This document shows, piece by piece, positions 12,037 to 24,401 of a stretch of 64,000 nt of DNA. The notes under the pieces are model-generated. The model did no database searches, was not told the DNA's origin, and saw nothing but the letters and a program-made list of their open reading frames with translations. Positions within the stretch are counted from its first letter, which is position 1. The number at the start of each line of letters is the position of its first letter. The DNA comes from Aegilops tauschii subsp. strangulata. Its lineage: Eukaryota > Streptophyta > Magnoliopsida > Poales > Poaceae. The position numbers and the translations under genes are program-made. The stretch spans positions 48,271,242-48,335,241 of the forward strand of contig NC_053037.3 of NCBI RefSeq assembly GCF_002575655.3, written 5' to 3'.

Positions 12037-13478
12037 TGTAACACCCCAAAAATTTAACCATATTTTGTTTTATTAAAATTTTGCCTAGAAATTAAATATT
12101 TTATTTCTGGATTTATCTTTTGATTTCAGAACCTCTCTTTTCTTTGATATTGTGAAGTTTTTACCCCAAGTGAAAACCTTCCAAAAATATTATTGGACTT
12201 GTATACCCTCTCAAGAAAACATTTCTTTTATCGGTGGGTTTATTTGCATAATTGTTTTTCCTGAGCTTTATTCTTCTAAAAATGATTTTTCATAAGTTAT
12301 GGAGCCTCTTTTGCACTGTAACCCTTTCAAATACTTCTTTAAAATTTCAACCAAAATTTGGGGATGTCATGTGATGTTTCCACATCACTTTTATGCAAAA
12401 ATACCCTTTATTCATTTGGAGATTTTGAGCTTTTCCCCAAGTTTTCAAATCTGGTCCAGTTTGCACTTTTGCACTACAACCTATTTAAATATGTCTTTAA
12501 AACTTACACCAAAATTAGGGGATGTTAGTAGGAGTATATTATTCATCCTTGTGCAAAACCCCACTAATGTTCTTTGAAAAGTTTGAGCAAAACATCCTCT
12601 TTTGCTCTCTGGTCTAGTTTGGCTTTTTCTACAACAACTCTAATTTTTGTTGCTCTAATGCCCATAATCTTTCTCCTGCTTATCAACCACCCTGCAAAAC
12701 CCTTGAGTCCAGGAGAATGGACCTATTGGAGTATTTTTGGTCCATGAAACTATGCCTTTTACTTTCTGTCCAGAAATGGTTCTCTCAAAAACTTCCACTA
12801 GCAAGTTTCTGTTTTTGCCAAACTAACCTTGCCATCCTCCTTTTCATCTAAAGAGGCTAGGATCTGGAGATTTTGGCCACCCCAAGAGTTGCCTAGATGC
12901 CCTTAGCATTCTGTCAAGCACCTTGTGTGCATGGTCAGATTTGACATAATTTTTAGTTTGCACACTGGACCTGCTTACTTTGCCTAACCACCATGTCCAC
13001 TAACCTCCTTGCAAACAATAACCTAGACCTGCCAAACCTCACATGATGTGGAGCCCTCTGGCATGCCATGGCATTTTGCCAAACAGCTCGCGTGGGTGCG
13101 CTGGGCGCGCCCAGAGCGCACGTTTTGCACGCGTGCGCACTGAGTCGCCGCGTCCCACTGCCGTCGCCCCGCACTCGTTCTGGCCCTTCCCCACTCGCAG
13201 CCGACACGCCCTGACTCCTCCCTCGCTGCAGAGCCGCTCCTGGAGCTCCACAGCGCCACCGTCAGGTCGGCCGTGGCCGCTAGCGGCCGGCCACAGCAGG
13301 CCCCTGCCATGGACAGCGCCGCCCGAGCCACAGCCGCTCGCCAGCTCGCCTCTGGAGCAGTCCAAGCTTATCCACGAGCTCGTCCACTAGCGCCCGTCGC
13401 CGCCACGTCGTCCTGCAGGCTACAGAACGGTGGTTCGCCATCGAGCTTATCCCGGCCATGGGAACCGACCTCTCCGGG

Positions 13479-13488
13479 CTATATATAG
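13479..13488 (+). promoter_or_regulatory. TATA box of the solo LTR
   Basis: CTATATATAG lies 1.44 kb from the LTR start. The two related LTRs carry CTATAAATAG (26917-26908, minus) and CTATAAAAGG (56897-56888, minus) at the matching place, so this is the conserved U3 promoter. Transcription would run rightward. Confidence 0.65.
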
Positions 13489-14879
13489 CCCTCCCGATCA
13501 TGCCTAAGCTCGTGAGCAGCCTCGTTCGAGCAGTAGGAAGCCCCCCTTCCTCCCCAGTTGGCCCGAGGCCCTTCCCTTCCCCACCTTCGGCAGGTTCGGC
13601 CGCCGCCACGATTCGGTAAAATCCGGCCAGGACCGAGGCCCCCTAACCTCTCCCGTGCTTCCATCCTCCTCCCCTCGACCGTGCGGAGCCGCCCAGCCTC
13701 TCAGCTTCGATCGAGAGCCACCGTAGCCCAAACCCCCAAATCCTCCCGAAGCCACCTCCACCGCGGAGCTCGCCGCCGGCGACTCCCTTCGCCCCCGCCA
13801 GCCTGTCGACCACTGGGAGGACCGCCCTGGACTGGCGGATCCATCCCTGCCCTCGGAACCCAGTGGGGAGCCGTCGTTCGCCGGCGTTGATCGCCGGAGC
13901 CCCGCCTTTTCTCGGGCAGAGGAGGAAGGAGGCGAGCGACTGGTCAAACCTGACCAGTGGGCCCAAGGGACCCACTTTCAGTGACCCACGAGCCGGTCCA
14001 CGCTGGTTCAGTGAAAGCGTAAACCCAAAGTACGCCTCCTCCGAAACGTTTTTCTTTTTTCTGTTTTATTAAAAAAATAGGATTTTGACTAAACTTTGAC
14101 TGGCTATAACTTTTTAAATATAAGTCCAAATGACTTGATTCATTTTTTGTTGTTTCTCAAATTATGTATAGTTTATTTTAGTATTTATTTGAAATTTTTC
14201 CAAACAACTTTTTTGTACTGTTTTGAAACTATGTGTTAATTTGAATTTTCTCAAAATAGGATTTTTGAAGAAGGAAGCAACTTTCAAAAAGTGCACCCCC
14301 TTGCATACTCTTGAAGGCAAGCATTCTGAACCCTGGCATAATACTGTTGTTCGTTGTTTGATAACGGTTACAACACCACCGTGATACGGAGTATTCGTTA
14401 TTTTATGTGATATGGTCATACGCATGAGTTCATATTGATGATTCCGTGCTGTTGGAATTTGATATGTTTGTGATAGTAATCACCCTCGTATACCTTTCAT
14501 GCCTACCGGAAGGAATCCGGGAAAGCCTCTGTCTTGGATAGACACGAGCTTGTCTCCAGTCTTCGTCGAGACGATTGTGTCCGGTACGGCATAGTGAGGT
14601 ATGATGAGTGATGATTTTGTCTGTTGGTTGAAACATATTTGTTATGCTAACCATGCAGGGAATACTTAAACCTCCTGAGTCGACCGTAGATCGAGTCTTG
14701 TTCCAGTAACCCCCATACTTGTTTCGTACTACCACTTGTCCCTGCCACAAGTAGGGTACGGTTCAGTAAGTTGTCAACCCCTTCCTAGCACACACCATAC
14801 AGAGAGGCCATGGTGGAAGATACCGAAGGCCTCCGGTAGGCATGCCACCTGGTCCGGTGGCATGGGTGTTTTCGGTTGG

Positions 14880-17800
14880 TGTAACACCCCGGATGTAACT
14901 TTCCATATTTATAACTCCAACTCTTGCCATTTTCGGCTATGTGTTATGATATTCCCTCCGTGGTCGGGTTTTGTTTGTCGTTTTGTATTTTGTTCATGTC
15001 ATGCATTTCATATCATGTCATCATGTGCATTGCATTTGCATACGTGTTTGTCTCATGCATCCGAGCATTTTCCCCGTTGTCTGTTTTGCAATCCGGCGCT
15101 CCCATCTCCTCCAGCGCACCCCTCTTGTTTTCTTTCGTCAGCGGGTGTCAAACGTTCTCGGAATGTACCGAGGCTTGTCAATGGCCTAGGTATACTACCG
15201 GGAGACCACCGGTCAAGTTTCGTTCCATTTGGAGGTCGTTTGGTAATCCAACGGTTAACCGGGTAACCGCAAAGTCCATTTGTGTGTAGCAGCAAAACCC
15301 CTCTCTAAACCAGCCCAAAACCCACCAAACTCTCTTCCATGCTCTAGGCCGTTCGATCACAATCGTGTGGGCGAAAACCGCACCTCATTTGGACTCTCCT
15401 AGCTCCCTCTACCTATATAAGTGCATCCCTCCCGTATACAATCGCAGATGAAACCCTAAAAAATCTCCTCCGCGCCGCCGGACGCGTCTTCCTCAGTGCC
15501 GGACACGTCCACCACCGCCTCCTCGACCAACCGCGCGCTGACACGTCATCCGACCCGCCGGCGTCCGCCCGCGGCCCGCCGAGGCCCGGAGCCGGCCCCC
15601 GCGGCCCGACCGCCCGAGCCGCCGGCGCTCCCGCGCGCCTCCCCGGCCTCGCCACCGCCGGCCGCCGTGCCACCGCCGCCCCTCGCCTCCGGCCGTCGCC
15701 CGCGCCATCACCACTGCTCGCCGCCGCCGCGCCCCACGGCGCCGCCCGCGCCCGACGCCGCCTCCCTCCGGCGCCGCCCCCTCTTCCCCGCCGGTCACCG
15801 CGCCTCCTCGGCGCCTCCTCCTTCTCCGCGCCGCCGTTGGCAACCGCCCCGTCGAGCTCGAGCAGAGCCCCGATCGGATCTAGCGAGTGTTGACTTTCCC
15901 GAGACCCCGTTTTTTCTCCAAGTTTTCAATATGTTACAGCATGTGCCCATGTTCGACGCATCATAACTCTCTGCATATAGCTCCGTTTTGTGCATTTAAT
16001 ATGTCAAATTGTTCGCCTCGTGATGCTCTACATTTTGTTCAATTGCACCATGTTAATTAGAGTCCATCTTGATGCCCAAATATCTGGTGCAAGAGTGCTA
16101 GTTGCTGTTATCTGCTGGTTCTTATCAGAACATGGAGATTTGTTATTTTTGTATCCTTTAATCTGTGCATCTTATGGGCATGAGCTCTACATGTGTTTTG
16201 TTGTATGCCATGCCATATTTCCAGTGGTGTATGCCATGTATTTTTGTGATCTCTGTGGTGACTAGAACAAGCATGCAAACTAGGCTCCGTAATGTTTCTG
16301 ATTTCAGGGACTTAGTGATTTCTCCAAGTCTTTGTCTGCTGTTATTTTGTTGCCATGTAAACTTCATGCTACAGAGAGATCCATGCATATTTTGGAGATG
16401 TTCAGTAAGGATGTTTTGTAGATATTGTTGTAGTTGATACATTCCTGCCCTTTTTTGCAATTATGGAGTGCCATAGCATGACTCAATCTTGCTCTACTTT
16501 TGCTATAAAATATTTCTGGCAGATTCTTAACATGATATTCATTTTTGCCAAGCTTTTTGTAGTTGATCCATACATTCTAAGCTTTTGTTCTTGCCATGGA
16601 TAGCTTCATAAACTTGCCATCTTGCTGTAGGTATGCTTTTTTTGTCATGCATTGCCTTGTGGTGAGTGCATCAAGCTCACCAAAATGCCTTCATATTATT
16701 GTTGCTGCCATGCTCTGTTTTCTGCCAAGTCTGAAACCTGATAACGGAACTTGCTATGTTTACATGGTTGCCATCATATCTTCTGATCCTTTTTGGCTTA
16801 TGATCAGTAAGGGACTTTTGTCATATACATTTAGTATAATACTGCCATGCCTTATTTTGCTATGTTAAGTTCCTGTAGTATGTTCATTTTGTGCTCTGAA
16901 CATTGCTACCTGATGCAGTATTCTGCCATGTCCAGTAATTTCACCAAGTCTGTGATCCCGTTATCTTTTGCTCTTTTTCCATGCTTGTTTGAGCCTGATA
17001 TGTTGTGTTCTAGCCATAGCTCAGTGTTCATCTTTTGTCAAGCATCTCCTGTACATTACTGCCATATGCTTTGTTGCTATGTTGGAGTGCTGTAGCATTG
17101 TTGCTTGTTGCATTTTAAGTGCTATCATGCTGTTAATCGCAGATTCGTGTCATTCTTGTTTTGCTTGCCATTTGCAAACCGTGCATCCGCTTCCGGTGAT
17201 CTTAATATCGATTTCGACCAAAATCATCTCATCTTTCCAGTGGCATGCTTGGTTTGCCAAGTTACTGCCTTGTTCATCATTTTCCTTCCGGAGCACGCAT
17301 ATGCATCGCATATCATATCTTGCATATCATTCATGTATTGCATCATGTTGCTTGTGCATTCCCCGTGATTGATTGTGGTTCCGTTGCTTGTGTTCTTGTC
17401 TTGGGTAGAGCCAGGAGACGAGTTCGTGAAAGAGGAACCTGTTGAGTACGCTTACGAGGATCAAGCTTTCGTCAACTCTGAGAACCTTGCAGGCAAGATG
17501 ACCACCCCTCGAAATCACTTCTATCTTTGCTTTGCTAGTTGTTCGCTCTATTGCCATGCTTCGCTACCTACCACTTGCTATATCATGCCTCCCATATTGC
17601 CATGTCAGCCTCTAACCATCCTTTCCTAGCAAACCGTTGTTTGGCTAAGTTACCGCTTTTGCTCAGCCCTTCTTATAGCGTTGCTAGTTGCAGGTGAAGT
17701 TGAAGTTTGTTCCAGGTCGGAACATGGATATGTTGGGATATCACAATATCTCTTATTATATTAATGCATCTATATATTTGGTAAAGGGTGGAAGGCTCGG

Positions 17801-19114
17801 CCTTATGCCTGGTGTTTTGTTCCACTCTTGCCGCCCTAGTTTCTGTCATACCGGTATTATGTTCCTTGAGTTTGCGTTCCTTACGCGGTCGGGTGATTTA
17901 TGGGACCACCTTGACAGTTCGCCTTGAATAAAACTCCTCCAGCAAGGCCCAACCTTGGTTTTACCATTTGGCTACCTACCACCTCCACTTCCCTTGGGTT
18001 TTCGCGAGCCCGAGGGTCATCTTATTTAGACCCCCACGGGCCAGTGCTCCTTTGAGTGTTGGTTCAAACCGAGCTGCCTGCGGGGCCACCTTGGGGAAAC
18101 TTGAGGTCTGCTTTTACTCGTAGCTAGTCTCATCCGGTGTGCCCTGAGAACGAGATATGTGCAGCTCCTATCGGGTTTTGTCAGCACATTCGGGTGACTT
18201 TGCTGGTCTTGTTTTACCATTGTCGAAATGTCTTGTAAACCGGGATTCTGAGACTGATCGGGTCATTTCGGGAGAAGGTTTGTCCTTCGTTGACCGTGAG
18301 AGCTTATGATGGGCTAAGTTGGGACACCCCTGCAGGGTTTTATCTTTCGAAAGCCGTGCCCGCGGTTATGAGGCAGATGGGAATTTGTTAATGCCCGGCT
18401 GTAGAGAACTTTTCACTTGACCCAATTAAAATACATCAACTGCGTGTGTAGCCGTGAAGGTCTCTTCTCAGCGGAGTCCGGGAAGTGAACACGGTTTGAG
18501 TTATGACTGACGTAAGTAAGAGTTCAGGATCACTTCTTGGTCATTTCTAGATGACGACCATTTCGTTGCTTCTCTTCTCGCTCTCATTTGCGTATGTTAG
18601 CCACCATATATGCTTATTGCCTGCTGCAGCTCCACCTCATTACACCATCCTTTCCTATAAGCTTAAATAGTCTTGATCTCGCAGGTGTGAGATTGCTGAG
18701 TCCTCGTGACTCACAGATTCTACCAAAACAGTTGCAGGTGCCGACGATGCCAGTGCAGATGATGGGATCGATCTCAAGTGGGAGTTCGATGAGGAACCTG
18801 GTCGTTACTATGTGTCTTTTCCTGATGATCAGTAGTGGAGCCCAGTTGGGACGATCGGGGATCTAGCATTTGGGGTTATCTTATTTTCATTTGGATCTTG
18901 ACCGTAGTCGGTCCATGTGTGTATTTTGGATGATGTATGGATTATATTTGTGTATTGTGTGAAGTGGCGATTGTAAGCAAACTCTTTATCCCATTCTTGT
19001 TCATTACATGGGATTGTGTGAAGATGACCCTTCTTGCGACAAAACCACTATGCGGTTATGCCTCTAAGTCGTGCCTCGACACGTGGGAGATATAGCCGCA
19101 TCGTGGGCGTTACA
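14880..19114 (+). mobile_element. Nested solo LTR of a different long-LTR family (4,235 bp)
   Basis: The unit starts TGTAACACCCCGGATG and ends GTGGGCGTTACA, giving short inverted ends TGTAAC/GTTACA. It is flanked by GTTGG (14875-14879) and GTTCG (19115-19119), a 5-bp target duplication with one mismatch. The related LTR at 54105-58021 (minus strand) reads straight across this point with GGTTGGGACCAAG, confirming the insertion site. No coding domain is seen; the ORFs within are short and unrelated to gag or pol. It has a GC-rich block at 15470-15880 next to a TATA box. Orientation is inferred from that promoter. Confidence 0.8.
15413..15421 (+). promoter_or_regulatory. TATA box of the nested solo LTR
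   Basis: CTATATAAG is followed by a short pyrimidine-rich leader, an ATGAAACCCTAAAAA stretch and then an abrupt GC-rich block. This is the expected layout for an LTR promoter about 530 bp into U3. Confidence 0.5.
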
Positions 19115-19599
19115 GTTCGAGCCGAAGGGGTAGCTCCCCTAGTTTGCGCGTGTTACAAATTTTGTGATCCCATGCTAAGTCGAGGTTGTAGCCTCCCCAC
19201 TTAGAGTTTCGCTTAACGGGTGTCGTGGGTGATTCCAGACACCGGTAAGTTAGGCTGGTGTGTGCGGTTAGGTGTGTTTTCAATTAAAAGACCGTAGACG
19301 GAATTAGTCCCGATGGACTAAAGGAATCCGTTACCCGTGGGTAAAGAGTACACCCTCTGCAGAGGTTAAATCTATTCGAATAGCCGTGTCCATGGTTAAG
19401 GACTACAGTCTGGGATGGGTAAGTGTCGGTCTTAGTGTCGGTCTTCGGAGGAGAAACTGCTAAACCAGGACATGGATTATGACTTGTGATTTGTGATGAT
19501 TATGATTATTATTATTATGGACTAACTCTTTATATTATTTCAATTATTGAGTATCCCTGGGATGGTTCTACCTCCTGGATATTCATGGTGGTTACTTTC

Positions 19600-19985
19600 T
19601 TTATAAGCCCTTTATGTGGTGTCGCTCAGACGCCCGACTGTGGCATGCTTGTTGGTTGTTTACTTTATAAGCCCTTTATGTGGTGTCGCTCACACGCCCA
19701 ACTGTGGCATGCTTGTTGATTGTTTACTTTATAAGCCCTTTATGTGGTGTCGCTCAGACGCCCGACTGTGGCATGCTTGTTGATTGTTTACTTTATAAGC
19801 CCTTTATGTGGTGTCGCTCAGACGCTCGACTGTGGCATGCTTGTTGATTGTTTACTTTATAAGCCCTTTATGTGGTGTCACACAGACGCCCGACTGTGGC
19901 ATGTTTGTTACTTATTTTACCTATAAGCCCTTTATGTGGTGTCGCTCAGACGCCCGACTGAGGCATGCTTTGTACTATTATCCTT
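19600..19985 (+). repeat. Tandem array, 6 copies of a 64-bp unit in the solo LTR
   Basis: The start of GCCCTTTATGTGG recurs at 19607, 19671, 19735, 19799 and 19863, a strict 64-bp period, with a sixth degenerate copy near 19927. Each unit holds a conserved core of about 40 bp containing CCCTTTATGTGGTGTCGC and CAGACGCCCGACTGTGGCA. The same core forms arrays of 3 and 5 units in the other two long LTRs (24858-25035 and 54806-55108). Confidence 0.9.
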
Positions 19986-20561
19986 TCGAGGCGTCGCTTC
20001 AGACACCCGATCGGTGCATTCTATTTCTATTCTCTGATTGCATATCCATGTTTTATATGAACAACCTGCATGCGTGCATCATGGATTTTGTTTATTTCGT
20101 GACTGACATTGTGATCATAGAATATTTCAGAGCATGATTATCATTCGTTGTATTATACCCGTGTTCATAATGTTTGCGAGTACATTCAAAAGTACTCACT
20201 GGCTTGTCCCTGGCTATTGTCTTGGCCAGATTTCTTGCTTGGAGAGGAGCGTTGTGATGACAGCCCCAGAACCTAAGCAACGGTGATAGCAGCCTCGCGA
20301 AGATAGGAGTTATCCAGGTCAGCTGTTCGTGTGGGAAATTGAGTCCCATGGGCGCTGATGTTCTGCAAACCACTTCCGCCATCAACCACTAGAAACCATT
20401 TGTTGTACTCATAGGCCACAATGGTCTTGTACTACATATTTTGTACTTTGCTTGGAATTTCTGTATCAAGTTGGTGCCTCATCAGCTAACAGTAATCCTG
20501 GGGCTGGTGAGCACAAGGGCCATTTTCTGGGAAATTAATATCCCGAAAACCGGTCCTGACA

Positions 20562-22044
20562 CCGGCAAGGGCGCCACCGAGGGGGCCGGCGAGGGCACCA
20601 CCGAGGGGGCCGGTGAGGGGCCTACCGGGAAGCCCGGCAAGGGGCCTCCCGGGGAGCCCAGCAAGGCTGCTGCTGAGGAGGAGGTAGTCGACGATCAACC
20701 TTCCTCCTCGGCTGCTTCTGGCTCGAGCAGGTACCTGAAGGTGGGCGATGACCTATTCGTCCATGTTCCAGGATCGGCGGGCTCCAGAGCGCCGGCCGAG
20801 GCGGAGGTGTTCGACGACGAGGTGCTCGCCGCCACCGGGCTCGAGGTTGTCGATGAACCGAGCGCCGGTGGCGGCAGCACCCAGGAGGAGCAGCTTCTCT
20901 GGGCCATGGGCGCCAGCTTCTGGAAACTCCAGGCTCTCCATCGTGCCCGTCTGGACAAGGCAAAGTCCAGGGAGGCGGTGGCGGGCAAGGCGGAGGCAAA
21001 CCTCGAGGAGTGCGTTGCCGAGGCACAGGCCTTGTTCCGCCAGGCCCACGAGGAGCTGAAGGCTGCTCAAAGCCAGCTGGTCGAGCGCCAGAAGGAGCTC
21101 TTCCTGAAGCAGGCCGACATCGAGAAGGCCCAGGAGGCGGCAAGGGAAGAGGCCGCCAAAGCCGAGGCCGCCCGGTCCCAGCGCCAGGCCGAGCTGAACT
21201 CCCAGGAGGAGGACCTCGTCGCTCGCGAGACGGCACTCGCCGCCACACTCCGCGGCAAGGACAAGGAGGTCGCGGACCTCGTCGCACAGCGGACCCAGGA
21301 GCTAGAGCGGAAGCACAAGGACGCACTTGATGCTCCAGCCCTGGCCCACGGCGACAAGGTAAAGGAGCTAGAGGCGGAGCGGGACGGCCTGAAGAACATG
21401 GCCGACCAGCTGGTGAAGGAGAAGGACTTGGTCAACTGCGCCTTGACGCAGGCGCAGGGCGCGGTCTTCGGCAAGGCCGAGGAGCTCACTCGCGCCAACG
21501 ATTCCATCCAGGACCTGAGGCTAAAGCTGGAGGGTCTTGAGAGGATGCTTTCGGAGGGCAAGGCCTGCGAGGAGACCCTGACCAAGGGCCTAGAGACGGA
21601 GAAGCAGCTGCGGAAGAACGATGCCGCCAACCATGATGATTTCGTGAAGGGCGAGAACCTCTGGATCAGCCGCCTCGTCGACGTCGCTGATAGGACCATC
21701 GAGAAGCTGGCTGACATGGGGATGTCGGACGTGAGGTACACCCCAGAGCCGAACGTCAGCCCCAACGCCAGGCTGACCCTATTCTTCGAGGGTGTTCTTG
21801 CAGCCTTGGAGCGGTTTCGCTCTAACAGAGCGAGCTCTCTGGCCAACGAGGCCCGGCAGCTTTGCCAGGATGCCTTGACCAAGGTCCTGACCAAGCTAGC
21901 ATACTGGTACCCCGACCTCGACTTCGACGCCGCGCTGGAGAGATTGCCGGAGGACCGGACCTCGCGCCGCTCAAGGAGCGTATCAAGCCCGTCATCAGCC
22001 GCGTCGACGGGATCGAGAGGATCGAAGGCCAGCGCCGGGACTAG
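20562..22044 (+). pseudogene. Antisense coiled-coil gene 2, 3' part
   Basis: This continues the gene cut at 12036. It opens with Gly/Glu/Thr-rich imperfect repeats, then a linker, then about 300 residues of near-continuous coiled coil (heptads rich in Ala, Glu, Lys, Leu; roughly 20930-21640), and a conserved globular tail containing FFEGVLAALERF and YWYPDLDFDAALERL. A frameshift near 21957 moves the natural C-terminus (DLAPLKERIKPVISRVDG...) to the frame that stops at 22044; the interrupted frame runs on to 22105. Known relatives are encoded only in plant retroelements and their role is unknown. The long coiled coil suggests self-assembly, which is inference. Confidence 0.65.
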
Positions 22045-22202
22045 GCACCCCGTTTCTTGTTGCCGCTGCAGGTTCACGACCAAGACAATTCATATCTTTA
22101 GTTAGAATCGCAGCAACAATTGGTGCAATATAACCTTGCAGTACTTTTGAAATGATGCATGTTATTTTCCAATTCGATCTTTCTCTGTACGTTCACCCTA
22201 TG

Positions 22203-22634
22203 TTAATTGGGTAGGCTTGCCGGCGCGTAAACCCATGCCGCAGCGCCTTGAGGACGGGTCCTCAATAGCCTGCTGGGTGTGCGTGCGGCCAGGCGAACCA
22301 CCTTGCCTTTCTCAGCGCGGCCGCTCGAGCTGTCGAGCGGACTCGAGATAGAACGAGAGCGTTGCCAATAGCGGAAGGCTACCCTGCCGCTCTCGACGCG
22401 GCCGCTCGAACTGTTGAGCGGACTCGAAACAGAGAGAGGGCATTGCCAATCGTGGAAGGGACCCATTGCATGCAGGTTTCGTATACAGAGGGAAAGATCT
22501 TCAGGGAGAATAACCTTATATAGAAAGAATTGCTCAAGGTTTTCGCATGACTTAGCTTTTCTGTCACCGCGCGAGCGCTCGCTGCGCCCGTAGATGACGC
22601 CGCCCGTTGGATCGCCTCCTTTCTTGGAAGACAT
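22203..22634 (-). pseudogene. Short gag-like ORF of the second element
   Basis: A 143-residue minus-strand ORF starting 76 bp inside the 5' LTR, where gag normally begins. It opens MSSKKGGDPTGG, contains two imperfect copies of a segment around SVSSPLNSSSGR / SISSPLDSSSGR, and has no recognisable capsid or zinc knuckle. It is too short to be a working gag, so the element would depend on proteins supplied in trans. Assignment as gag rests on position only. Confidence 0.4.
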
Positions 22635-22687
22635 GGCGACGAAGGACCGCTAGGCTAGTTGCTACACCAGATTTTCACCACTGCGCG

Positions 22688-22705
22688 CCCCCTACCTAGC
22701 GCGCC
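22688..22705 (-). other. Probable primer-binding site
   Basis: On the minus strand, five bases after the 5' LTR, the sequence reads TGGCGCGCTAGGTAGGGG. It begins TGG, as expected for pairing to the CCA end of a tRNA. I cannot name the tRNA with confidence. It fixes the minus-strand orientation of the element. Confidence 0.45.
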
Positions 22706-22710
22706 AAAGA

Positions 22711-23804
22711 TGTCGGCGGGAACGACACCTATGGGATCAAAAGAATCCCTACTGTGGTCAGCGGGCGCGGGGTCGTGAGAAGAGCAGGTTTAGGAGCCAG
22801 CACAAAGGTCGTTTACCCAGGTTCGGGCCGCGGCAATCGCATAATACCCTAGTCCTGCTTTGGTGTGTATATCAGTGTTCTTGAACTAGCTATCGAGCGT
22901 GACTTGCCCAAAGAGCCGAATCCCCCTCCAGTATGCCTCGGGCCTCCTTTTATAGTCGAAGGAGGTGCTACAGTGGAACATAGGAGGTGGAAAGAGGTAC
23001 AATAGCTGTGTTTATCTCTTGTCATTATGGGACAAGACGCATTAAATGCGCCTCTGAGGTGTCCCCCTACTTTATCGCTGCCTTGCCCTTCTTCGACATG
23101 CGCCCGGGCCAGCGAGGCAGCCAGCGCCAAGTAGGATGGCAGGCTACTGAGGTGGCGCGGTGGTGGCATCTTCACGAAGACCTGCATGCCACCATGCAGG
23201 AGCTTGCTGAGTTGGCTTCGGGACCGCACATTGCCACGCAGGTGTCCGCCTGGCTGGCTGGGCTGGTAGTTGCATGGGAACGGCGGTGGGATCCTGGCGC
23301 ACACGGGCTTGGCTGCGGCCTCGCTGATGTCCTAGGCAAGGCCCTTGCTGGGCCCCGGCAAGGGTCTTGCCGTGGCACTGCGGTCGTCCCCGGCAAGGAT
23401 GTTTCCGGAGGCCTCGTCTTCTGGTCTTCATCTGTTCTTGTGTGTTAATGGTCTTCACAAAGATCTGCATGCCACCATGGAGGCGCCTCCCGAACCTTGG
23501 TTCCAATGTGGTTGGTGATGTTGGAAAGCCTCGAGCTCAAGGGTGGTGCACTCCGCTGGTGTTGGGCAAGTTGCCCCGGCGAGGCCCTTGCCGGGGCCGT
23601 GGAGGCCGCCCCAGCAAGGGTCTTGCCGGGGGAGTCCACCTCGCCCTCTTGCCCTTCGTGTCTCTGTCTTGGCGTTGCCTTGATCGCCTTGTGGCGTCGG
23701 CTTCCCTCAGCTGCCCTGCTTAGTGTGGCCGTGGGCGTGGCTCTGACTGCCCGTGCACAGGTAAAGGGGTGCAGAAGCAGAGCCCCTACTTCTGTACACC
23801 GACA
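22711..23804 (-). repeat. 5' LTR (1,094 bp) of the second element
   Basis: It runs TGTCGGCGGGAACG to TACACCGACA on the plus strand, with matching TGTCGG/CCGACA ends. Its last 294 bp are repeated at 8902-9195. Inside are several copies of a 'gcaaggcccttgccggg' type palindromic motif (23330-23640), which may form hairpins. Confidence 0.8.
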
Positions 23805-24401
23805 CACGCTAATGTGGATGTCACGACCGGTTTTTCAATAAAATAATTATTGAGAAACCAATCCCCGTTACGGACCAGCATGGAAGAATTCCTTCTCACT
23901 GATAGACAATATATTGGTCACAGAAGAAAAAAATACCAGGAGTACTAAATATAATACAAGGTTGAGCAGAGACTGCCCAACAATTTATTACATGCACGCC
24001 GATAAAACAATACGGCGGATAGGGTGGCAAACTACTAACTCACGATAATAACGATGGTGGAGATATCCCCGCGAGGCGAGTGATATGACTCCAGTAGACT
24101 ACAGCTCTTCGAGCATCGGAGTGAGGCTCGAGAAGACTTATTGCGGGTGGCGGAAGCGTAAACAAAGCAAGTGACCAAAATCCGGGATCGCGCAGGACTG
24201 ACTGGGACTCCTCTAGGCATCGGACGCGCTATCGAACTCTTCATCCAAGAGATCACCTTCATCAACATCTGGCCAAATCAACAAGCCAGGTGAGTACTAT
24301 GAAAGTACTCGCAAGACAGTTCGGACATAAGGTATAACAAATGCGAACATGAAATACATGAATAAGTTAACCAGTACGATCAGGCATAGAGGTAATAAAT
24401 A

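Larger units (their letters stand above)
12037..20561 (+). mobile_element. Solo LTR of a long-LTR chromovirus family, itself interrupted
   Basis: It begins TGTAACACCCCAAAAATTT and ends CCGGTCCTGACA. The flanks are identical 5-bp target duplications, CCGGC, at 12032-12036 and 20562-20566. Its ends match the LTRs at 54105-58021 and 23819-28213 read in reverse. Net of the nested 4,235-bp insertion it is about 4.3 kb, similar to the 3.9 and 4.4 kb of those relatives. There is no internal domain, so it is a solo LTR left by LTR-LTR recombination. It sits inside an exon of the coiled-coil gene. Confidence 0.88.
8902..23804 (-). mobile_element. Second non-autonomous LTR retrotransposon, split by nested insertions
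   Basis: The right LTR is complete (22711-23804). The left LTR survives only as its internal-side 294 bp (8902-9195), the rest lost with the neighbouring deletion. Those 294 bp match 23511-23804 with about 14 mismatches and no gaps by my count. A primer-binding-like site lies just left of the right LTR and a purine tract (minus strand) just right of the left LTR, so the element reads on the minus strand. It carries a short gag relic (22634-22203) and, on the opposite strand, a large coiled-coil gene (9595-22044) interrupted by a solo LTR. No RT or integrase is visible. Confidence 0.75.

Noticed and set aside
15496..15966. Pro/Ala-rich ORF of 156 codons after a TATA box in the nested LTR
   Set aside because: The position and GC-rich composition fit an LTR leader; there is no domain, and overlapping frames on both strands are also open.
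19600..19985. Regular repeats resembling a CRISPR array
   Set aside because: The whole 64-bp unit is repeated including the spacer part, the sequence is plant LTR, and no cas genes exist here.
21067..22083. Long minus-strand ORF of 338 codons
   Set aside because: It is antisense to the coiled-coil exon, whose GC-rich Ala/Glu/Lys codon use produces Ser/Leu/Arg-rich open frames on the other strand; no domain is visible.
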